DNA of 34,583 nt, from the NCBI GenBank assembly GCA_027575765.1, contig JANBPT010000468.1, positions 1-34,583 of the forward strand. The letters are read 5' to 3'. This document shows, one piece after another, positions 9,853 through 18,800 of the stretch (the stretch's first letter is position 1; each line of letters begins with the position of its first letter). Source of the stretch: Tieghemiomyces parasiticus. Its lineage: Eukaryota > Kickxellomycota > Dimargaritomycetes > Dimargaritales > Dimargaritaceae. Made by a program: the position numbers and the translations under genes. Below the pieces are notes generated by a model, which did no database searches, was not told the DNA's origin, and saw only the letters and a list, made by a program, of their open reading frames with translations.

Positions 9853-11324
9853 CTAGTCCAGCTTGTTGGCCTCGGCGACTAGCCGATCGAAATCGAACTC
9901 GGAGGGCCGGAGGTTGAAGTCCTCCACGAGCTGATGCTTCTCAGGTGACCCGGTGAGGTAAAACTGCTGGAGGGCCAACGACAAGTAATGGGCGGTATCC
10001 ATGGTGAGCGGACACTTGTCTTGGATCTCACCGCGCATCAGCACGATGCCCTTAGAGTCTTTAAGATCTGAGTAGTGCGTTAGGGTGAGGTAGGGTTTGG
10101 CCGACTCGCCGTGCGTCTTGTACTCGAGGAGCGGCGTGAAGTAGCACTGATGGAAATGGAACTGGCAATAGTACACTTCGATACCCTCGCTCTGCGGGAC
10201 CGGGAAGATGAACTTAAAAACATGGTTGCAGGTGAAGAGAGGTGACCAGGAGAAAATGTTAGTAAAGAAGCCTGGTGATGGGAAGCGTATAAAGGAATAT
10301 CGCCTTCTTTGGCACATCCATCATCATGTAGTTTCTAGGAAAAATACTGGGGGGGGGAAGCACCAGGGCGGCACACTTACGCGGGGATAGAGCTGACTGC
10401 GCTTATACAACTTCTGATAGCTCTCGGTAGGTATCACGGCCGACAGATGGTTTTTGATTGAGTGGTACTCCGTCCACAGTTTGCTAATGGTCTCGATGTC
10501 TTCGTCCATGATCCGGTCTAGTCGGATGATCTGGTCGAGAGGCTGGTTCGGTACATTGGGGTTGACGTCCGGAGCGATTAAAAACAGGGCAAGTCAATAA
10601 CTAAGCACGGTCAAAATTGCAATCCGACCTGACGACTTCCAGAGGAAACATGGTAATAAACATTTGGACGTGCCTGCATCTGCGACGCTAATTTACTAGC
10701 ATTCCTAAGGGACGATGAATCAGCCCTCACCACTCACCTTGATCAGCTGGTTTCCATTGCTGGTGGGGGCCGCCCCGGCAGCCTTTGGCCGAGCCGCCGT
10801 GTCGGCTGACGGGGTCGGGGCGGCCTTGTCGACGGGCTTTGGTGCCGGCTTTGCCTCCTGTTGTGCAGACTGTTTCTTTAGCTCCAGATCCCTCTGGCGC
10901 TGCCGTTCCTTATGTTTGGCGAGCAACTCGTCGACTGAAGCATGGCCCTCCCTAGATACGGCGAAGTGCAACACAGTAAGCGTGGGCATCACACACGGTG
11001 CAATCTGATTAGCTTTCCCATGCCATGTAGAAGACGATGCAGCGCATTCGACTGCTACCTTCCCTCCATCGGCATGGGTTTTGCCAGGTTGTACTGACGC
11101 TATAGCTCATGGACTTACGCTTTGGCCTTCTGCAAGAGCTGCTCGGCGTACTTTTCCTTTAGCTGCTCAGGCACGTTGGAATGGTTACGCCGACTTAGGG
11201 GTAAATGGTAGCCCAGGCAGTGGGCCAACCGGCTCGGCGGGGTCCCCGGACTCGGCGCAGGTAGCCGAGCAGCACGGTGAGCCGCGGCCCGAATAACAGT
11301 AAGGGAGCGAATGCTAAACCTCAT
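9853..11324 (-). CDS. ATP11: Mitochondrial F1-ATPase assembly factor ATP11 (ATPAF1), four exons
   Basis: Chaperone that binds free F1 beta subunit in the mitochondrial matrix and promotes assembly of the alpha/beta hexamer. Proposed model: complement(join(9853..10212,10381..10542,10738..10951,11119..11324)), 313 residues, close to the roughly 320 of yeast Atp11. Seen: a basic leader starting M-R-F-S-I-R-S, a Lys/Gln-rich charged segment with Ala/Pro-rich linker (exon 2), and then the family core. The core includes P-L-D-Q-I-I, I-S-K-L-W-T-E-Y-H, F-I-F-P-V-P, Y-Y-C-Q-F-H-F, F-T-P-L-L-E-Y-K-T-H-G-E, G-I-V-L-M-R-G-E, and an ending with F-N-L-R-P-S-E-F-D-F. All three junctions keep frame (phases 2, 0, 0). 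The start at 11324 is preferred over an in-frame ATG at 11393 because the leader-like sequence begins there. The exon 2/3 acceptor is the least certain point. Confidence 0.9.
10213..10380 (-). other. ATP11 intron 3
   Basis: A 168-base minus-strand intron with donor GTAAGT and a perfect TACTAAC branch motif at 10264-10258. The first AG after the branch is TTTTTAAG, giving the exon start at 10212. Splicing joins Y-P-R to F-I-F-P-V-P in phase 0, as the Atp11 family requires. It contains a C9 tract (10357-10349). Confidence 0.85.
10543..10737 (-). other. ATP11 intron 2
   Basis: A 195-base minus-strand intron with donor GTGAGT after codon A-A-G and acceptor ACCAG. The junction is phase 0 and joins L-I-K to P-L-D-Q-I-I. 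No perfect branch motif; TTATTGAC upstream of the acceptor is a candidate. The acceptor was chosen because a stop codon closes the frame further upstream and no other AG fits. Confidence 0.7.
10952..11118 (-). other. ATP11 intron 1
   Basis: A 167-base minus-strand intron with donor GTAAGT and acceptor ATCTAG. It splits an alanine codon (phase 2) and joins K-A-K-A to E-G-H-A-S-V-D-E-L-L. GCTAATC about 60 bases before the acceptor is a possible branch site. Confidence 0.8.
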
Positions 11325-12602
11325 CGTGATTGGGAAGGATGGCGCATAGGAATCACAATAGCCAGTGACAAGGAAAGTTATTGCCAATATCAAAACGATC
11401 AGCTGGTATAGCAGGTCAACCTAGCACAAAGCGTGTAATCGAACAGTTACTTCGAACGGCTGCTTCCTCCGCGCCCTCAAGGACCTGGAGGACCTGCAAT
11501 TCAATGATGATGGGGAAGTTCTACCTGTGGGAACTTAGAGTGGCGTGTGATGAACTCACTTCACGTGATCTAAATTATTCAGCGGCTTCACGTTGTATGG
11601 GAGGATGCCCTGGAGAAGGAGGGGCCTTGCGAGGTAGCTAAGGAGAGGGAGAGGAGATAAACCAGTATAAATGCGGATGCCAAGTTTAATACATTTATTA
11701 CGCGCTTAATAGAGTTGGGGCTATTGGTGTCGGAGTGTTCACTATCATGTCATATAAACGGCTGAGTAGAACCTAAAACCCTGCAGGAACCGGGTGGGGT
11801 TGACAATACACTACTGGGACTTATTTGATAATGAAAATTTCACGGACTGACTCGAAACTGTCACGAGAAACGTACAGGTTCGTTCCTGCGACACGCCACT
11901 TAGGCCCAAGCAGAAGGGATAGTTTACTGCCGAGAACATAGAAATCAACTTGGAAAACCATCACCACAAGCATGGTATGGCACTGGCGACTTGTCAACCA
12001 GATTTAGAGTCCATGTCTTTTCTTAATATTTCGACTTCCACCACGGCGTAGGAGAAATGCGCCCCAACCGATTAGGCATTGTACTGGTGTCGGCTTGAAG
12101 TGCTGACTTTGTACTACAGATAAGCCGTAGTTTATAGTAAAGATGGCCTTCTATACCCAAGGGTGCTGCCAGCTGTGTGTATTTTAACTCCTTTGAGAGA
12201 ACGCAGCCTGGGCCTCTCTACTCATCCTGTTACTATTTCAGTATTTGCTACAGAGCGCTGCACCTTTGGTAGTTCATGTGAGTGCGAAAAGGCACCAACC
12301 GCGGCAGACTTCGCTTAGAAGCTTTGATAAAAGCCTTTAATCAGGCGCCGATCATCTTCTGTGTTGCTATCCGCTAGTGAAATCGGATGGGGTTATGCGC
12401 GAAAAAGGAGATACTTGTTCTGTTGCGTAACGGACCTATCGCCCTTCGGCACCATGGCGAGCGTTCCCCCTGTGCTACTGCCAAAATGGTTCGTTTCTGC
12501 CCTGCTTCCAGTCACTATCGTTGTGCATAGTTGATCGTCACCGTCAAAGAGAGCTGGTCACTGTAAAATTATAGCAGAGCTCCGTCGAGAAACTCTCTGC
12601 AA
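11325..12602. other. Divergent promoter interval between ATP11 and TAO3
   Basis: No complete gene seen. It should contain the ATP11 promoter (minus) and the TAO3 promoter and leader (plus). A 25-codon coding-like stretch on the + strand ends in TAG at 11536-11538 (start at 11464). Another noteworthy point is an ATG in a strong context (12454) whose frame stops at 12532. Neither can be made into a convincing gene. Confidence 0.55.
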
Positions 12603-12662
12603 GTAAGCTCATCGCTAGCCCGACGGAGTGCCTAACCAACAAACTTCGGTCACACCTTTTAG
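12603..12662 (+). other. Putative intron at the 5' end of TAO3
   Basis: A 60-base segment with a near-ideal donor GTAAGC (12603), branch motif CTAAC (12632-12636) and a pyrimidine-rich acceptor CTTTTAG (AG at 12661-12662), which is the first AG after the branch. It would remove the GTG at 12628 that otherwise opens the long frame. The preceding exon, read in the matching frame, is open only back to a TGA at 12532 and has no ATG. So the intron is either in the 5' UTR or a further upstream exon is missing from my model. Confidence 0.6.
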
Positions 12663-12767
12663 CTCTGCTTCCAACAGTTTCAGCGTAACCCCATCAGCTA
12701 GACCGACCGAGAGTTCCGTCGGCGGTCTTGTTCCGTACGGAAACTTTGCCCCCCCTCCTGCGTTCCC

Positions 12768-12809
12768 ATGTTCGCATTCGCAAGCTGTCCTTCATCCCGT
12801 TCCCCATAA
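12768..12809 (+). other. 13-codon upstream ORF before the TAO3 ATG
   Basis: An out-of-frame ATG at 12768 opens a 13-codon frame closed by TAA at 12807-12809, 34 bases before the ATG at 12844. It matters only if translation of TAO3 truly begins at 12844, in which case it could reduce initiation. If the main frame is translated from further upstream, it is meaningless. Confidence 0.3.
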
Positions 12810-12843
12810 TTTCTGGCTTCGGCCCCCACCGTTCGATTTTCCA

Positions 12844-15800
12844 ATGCCCTTCTCCACGTTCACTGTTCCCGCCGATTCCAAGCAGTACATCATTCGCAGC
12901 CTTCAGCGTAATTTCAGCTACTATGCGGATATTCAGGTCAAACTCTTCGTCGACAGTCCCCGCAAGGCCCGTGCCGACCTGGTTGCCGTGCTCGGCTTGG
13001 AGCCGACGGGAAGTCTGGGCCAGGTGATGCGCACCATGGCCATGATTGCCAAGAGCAGCGCTAGCGAGGTTATCGAGTCCCTGCTCCAGTGGCGCAAGGA
13101 GACCATGCAACAGGATACGCCGCTCCCTGCCCCGGGCGACGTCAACGGACTACCGGAGGGTTTGAGTGTCCGCGCCGCCCTTCCCCTTTTCAGCCCGGAC
13201 TTCTCGCACCACGACTCCTTGTGGCGGCCTACGGTGGATACTCCAGGTCCTGGCCGGCTCAGTGGTAGCGCGGTAACCTTGGGTGGCCCCGGCGGGCTCG
13301 CCGCGGGGCTCGTCACCCCAGCCGCTGTCACGGGAGCTGAACCGGCCGCCTTATTCACCCCGCCCCCGCCGGCACCCAGCCAGTTTCCCTCCGCTAGGAC
13401 TTATGTGCCGGAGTCACGCGAGGAGCGCAAGGAGCTGGCCTACGTTTATCTTCTTTGCCAGGCACTAATCACGATATTTGAAAGAATTCAGGCGGAAGAC
13501 TTGTCCAACGACCTGGGTACGAAAATGGAAGCCCTGGCTTTCGTACAACTTAAGAGTCCTGATGTGGCCGACACGCTGGCCCGGTGCCGTAATCGCCAGA
13601 TCATCGCTGATATGTATATGCGTCTTATTGGGGCCATCAGCGGGGTCCGGTTTGCCACCATGAGTGACCGGTTCATCGCCGAGCTCGAAAAGGTGCCCAG
13701 TACGGGTCCCATCCCACACGAAGGCCAGGTGGAAATGGTGATCCGCGGGATGCGGTACCTCCAGCTCAAAGTGTACCCTGTGGAGTCGCTGGAGGAGACG
13801 GCCCAGTTCCTACTCAGCTGCACCAAGTTCTTCGTCCAGACTGCCCACGGCCCCCGTCTCAAGTGCGCCTACACCGAGGTGTTCACCCAGCTCCTGCTCC
13901 CTATCGGTGCGGTGGCTGACGCCGAGGTCAACTTTCCGGACTGGGCCAAGAGCATGGACCTCCTCCTGTCGCGCGCCACCAAGATGACCACTAAGCCGCG
14001 CTACCTGTCCGTGGCCTACCCGTTCTTCACCGCCGTGCTGTGCGCCAGTCCCCGTGAGGTCTTCCTGGCCCGCCTTCCTGGGTTCCTGGATCTGATCTTT
14101 CTGCGAACCCGCGACCGCCACGTCCGGCATGTGGCCCTGGGCTGCCTCTGCCGGGTGGTGTGGGCCTATTTGTTTCGATACCGCGCCCCAGGCAAGGAGG
14201 TCCACCGCCAACTCGAGGCTCTGATCAAGCAAATGTTCGGTACTCGAAAGCGTCCCACCAATATCACCGACCTCCCCCTCGACTACTACGTCTACGTGGT
14301 GTTCTGCCTCCTCCACTATAACCTGGCTTGGACGGTGACCAATGTCATGTCGTTCCTGTTGCAACTTGGTGACTCTGAGACCCCCAGCACGATTGGGCCT
14401 GAACAGTTGCACGCGGAGCGTGCCATTGTAGGCCTGCGTGCACTCCTGCTGTACCTGGAGTCAGACGCCCAGAGCGAGGACCGGCCCCCATTCCCGGCTG
14501 TCCACGACCTCCTTGCCTCACACGCCGTCCGGTTCACCCTTCCTGTCTATCCGCGTTTGCGAGAGGAATTCAGCGTACCGGTTCTGCCTTGGGCCGACGA
14601 CCTGTACCAGCTCGTGGAGAAAAGCCAGCTCAGCTTGGCACGGTACCTGCTCACTCTAGACGCCACTTACGGCGCCGACCTCGTCACGAAGAAGCGCTAC
14701 GTGACCTTCCCCCCGCCTGGCCAGACCAGCGGAATCCACCACCAGGAGGACGACGCGCCCGACGTGGAAGACCCTACAGGCCCCGCCACCGCCACTGACC
14801 GGTTCCTAGGCGGGTTCGATCCTGGATCGCCAGGCGGCAGCGGCGCGGGTAACACCGAAACCCGTTCCCTCACCGGCAGCACCACGAACCTGTTTCACGC
14901 CGGCCACGCCTTCAGCTCGCTCAGTACGCCATTCCATTCATTCACTCACTCCCTCGGCCACCACAGCGCGTCTTCCAGCACCAGCACCACGGCCCTAGCC
15001 GGTATGATCACCTCCGCTAAGGAGCTGGCCACCGAGACCCAGCAGTACCAGCAGGTCTTCACTACGTTCAACACCGTGTACCCGCGGGAGAAGCAGCCCG
15101 CGTACGATTTGCTAGCCACCGTGATCGAGGTCACCCCGGACCTGATGCCGGCCCAAATCCTACCCCAGCGCCTGAGTGAGATGCTTAGCACCTACCTTCT
15201 GCATATCGATCCCCGGGTTTCCCGCGCCGCTGCGGGGGCCGCGTTGCGGTTGACCACCCGTATCGGTGCCTATTCAGTCCTGGTGCACCTATCGCAGACC
15301 CTGGTCCAGGTGGACGACCGTGTGGACGAGATCTTGACCCGGTTCATCTACGTTCCCGGGCCGACTGTTCGGCCAGCCGCTGGAGGCTCGGCGGCAAACC
15401 GTCGCGAGCTGCTTAGTACCACCACCCTGCAGAATGCCGACCAGTACCCCGGGTGGGCCACCAGCCCGCCCGCGGGCCACGCCACTGAGCCTAGCCAGCG
15501 TAGCCATGGTAACCGCGGGGGCATCACCGCCGGTCGGACCGTCGCCTCCCACAATCCGTCGCCGGCCCACGCCCAGGCTGCGGCCACGACCCGCGGGTTT
15601 TCCGGCCCCATTGCTGGCGCCCAGCCCCTGGCGGCCCGGCCTGCAGGCGGCCTACTCCACCTCTACCACGCCGTGCTGCGCCTCTTCCTCGCCGAAGTGG
15701 AACAACTGGACCGTCAGGGTCTGCTGGACACCGCCGCGGACCGCTGGCAAACCGACCACCGCGCCATTGCCAACCTAATTGATGAATTAGAGGGACTGGG

Positions 15801-18800
15801 ACTCTTCTACCTCGTCCACCAGGCCCCCCGGGTGCGCGGTCTAGCCAGCGCCATCCTGCACACCGTGGCCACTCTGGGAGACCTGCTGACACCGCACCTC
15901 TCCGACGACCACCCTATCCCAATGACCCCGACCGAGAAGGTCCGATCCAAGCAGCACAATCAGATGCTCCATTCCCGCCGGTTCTTGTACACCGAGCTGC
16001 ATACCACCATGGTTCCACTGGGTGATCCAGCCGACGGACCCTGTCCGGAATTGTTATTCCCCAACCTGGAGCGACTCCGTGACATTTACGTGGACGGCGG
16101 TACCGGCACCTCCACTGCAACCCACACCGCCACGGCGGCCTCCGTCCACCACCAATCAGGATCCGCAGCTCTCCTCGCCGCCAACCACACCCGAACCCGC
16201 AGCGAGAGTAGCGTGGGGAGCGAACTTCCGCCAGTCACCGCCGTCGTGCCGCCCAATCCGGACGAATACCCGGCTCCGGTTGACCTCGGCCTGGGCCCCA
16301 ACCGCGATCTGCTCGACTTCATCGCCTCCAAACCTGACCCGTACGTTCTCCTGCAGCCCGGCGTCGGGGCCGTCGCGCAGGGGTCAGCGGTCCCCGAGGC
16401 CACGGCTGTCGCTGAAGGCGCACTTGGTTCTCTCACGGCGAGAGTCCGTCATATCGCCCTTTTCGACCTGGCCCGCAGCCCACACCCGACGCACCGGGCG
16501 CTGTGGGAAGAGTACTTCTCCAGCGTCGTACAGCGTGCCTACGCAATCGCTCCGGCCACCGTGGTTCTGGCCCGGGACGTGGTTTGCCGCCACTTCCATC
16601 AGATGTACAGCCTGGTGGTGCATTACTCGGAGATCCCGTCCAAGATCCCCGTACTGGGGTTCGCCGCCCACCGGACCGCGGTCCGCGCCGGAGCCTTTGA
16701 CGCCGAACTAGTAGACCAGTGGCGCTTCTACCTCGAATTCATCAGCACCACTCTCACCCCCGACCTAGAACGCGAGGTCGGGGCCGGGGCTGGCCGGGTA
16801 GACTCTGTTTTCAGCCGGCCGCTGGCCAAAAATATGCGACAGGTCCTGACCACCGCCGACCTGGTGCAGCTCACGACACCCTTCTTCACAGCCGAAAACC
16901 CCATCGTACGGAGCGCCGTCGTGCGCGGGCTGGGTCGCATCCATGGGTCCTCCTACATGGCCCTGTTCACTGCTCTGCACCCCACGGTGTCCTCTCTCCT
17001 GGAAGTGGCCTTGCTCAAGTCGGCGCACAAGGCCTACTCTACCCTCAAGCGCGACCGCAAAATGGACCGGACACGGGAATGCCTGGTCCACCTGTTCCGC
17101 CTGACCGCACGCTACCTCCGCACCTCGTCTCTCCTGGCAGACACGGACCATTTGAACACCCTCGTTACATTCGTCCGCGAGATACGCAACTTCCTCACGG
17201 ACACTGGCACCCAGACCGCATGGGACTACCAGAACCTACGCATCCAGTTCTGCGGTCTCGTCGACGTCTTGTACTATCACCTCTCGCACCGCCGAGACCC
17301 GGGAGATCCGTTTCCATTTAAAATGCGTGTGTCGCTGTTCCGCCTGTTCGAGACCTGGGGTGGATTCGGCCAGCACAGCGAGGCCACGCGTGAGCGTGAG
17401 GCGGCCATGATAGGTCACGTCTTGGATAAGTACCACGACGTCTTGGAGCGCGGCGTCATGGCCTCTCTGATGGAGGACGAGCGCACGGCGCTGGAGGGGG
17501 CCGCCCTGCGTGCCATGGCTACCCTCTGCCGCGGCCCAGTCGTGCGACCTGCCGCCGTCAAGGCTGGTCAGTCCTTCAATCTGGAACAGCTCTTTGGATG
17601 GGTGGAGGCGGTGTTTGACAGTCCGGACCGCCGAGTGCACCGCATTGCGAAGCATTCGGTAGAGTGGCTCCTGGCCTTTAACAAGGACCACCCGCTGGTC
17701 CTGCGCGAGGTGGTGCGTCTGTGCTACCACGGCGACCCGGCTCGGCCCTGCACTCGGGGCTACTTTATGGCGCTCAAGAAGACCTTGGCCGGGGACCCTG
17801 AGTACCCGTACGCCTCGCATGTCGTTCTACCCCTGGCCCTGCTCAAGCTCGGCGACTTAAGCCCGGGGATTCGCCACGCCGCCTTCCGGCTCCTTCAGGC
17901 CATCGAACGCCGTTTTTTCCTCGATCGCTGTTACGAATATTTCGAATCGGCTGCCTTCTCCCCCCTGGCCACGCTCTACCGTCACGCCCAGGTGGGCCTG
18001 TCTGCTACCATGTCTGAGCACCACCCGGTCTTGACCAACGACATCATTTCCGAAGTGTTTGGTCACCTGGACGGGGTGAGCGAGCAGGGCCAACGTGAGA
18101 TGCTGCGGTTCTTACGACCTTGGTTCTGCAACGTGGACCTGATCCTTGACCGTGACGCTGGGCGCATCATGGAACCGGGCCACTGCCATCTGCTCAGCCT
18201 GTTCCACCTGACACTCACCCTGAGCAAGCGCCACCTACTCGAGATTGAACAGTTGTGGTCGGCTCTGGTCTTCAAGGACAATTCTAGCAATTGCGACCTC
18301 ATCGTCGGCTTCTTGATCAACCTGGCCCTAAGTAAGCGTAACCCCACCCTCCTCGAGTACATCAAGAAGGTGATGGTCTTTTTGGCCCGCACGACCATCA
18401 ACACCCACCTCCTGCACACCATTGTCGGCTACATCACCCCGGATCTCATGGTGCCCAGCCTGCGCGCCGATTACTCCGACACTCTGGTCAACTCGGTGGA
18501 AAACATCCAGGGAGACCGGTCCCCCTCCGCCGAGACTGCGGTCGCCGCTGCCACCCCGTGCCGCGCCCAGGCCCTGTTCGACGCCGACTATCCGACCTAT
18601 GAAGACGGCCCTGTCTTCTCGCCCGGCCAGATTGCCCTGGTCCTGCTAGTGGAGCTACCCTCCGAGGTAGGCAGCCTGCTCAAGCCATACGTGCCGCTCC
18701 TCCTACACGCCATGACTGTACACATCGACTACGGCTACGCGCGCGTGTCCCCGCTCGTCTGCGTGATGCTGGCCAACTTCATCCGGTTCACCGTGCTCGA

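Noticed and set aside
12454..12534. ATG in strong context as the first exon of TAO3
   Set aside because: Its frame hits TGA after 26 codons, and I found no donor and acceptor with good consensus that would remove the stop and join it to the main frame.
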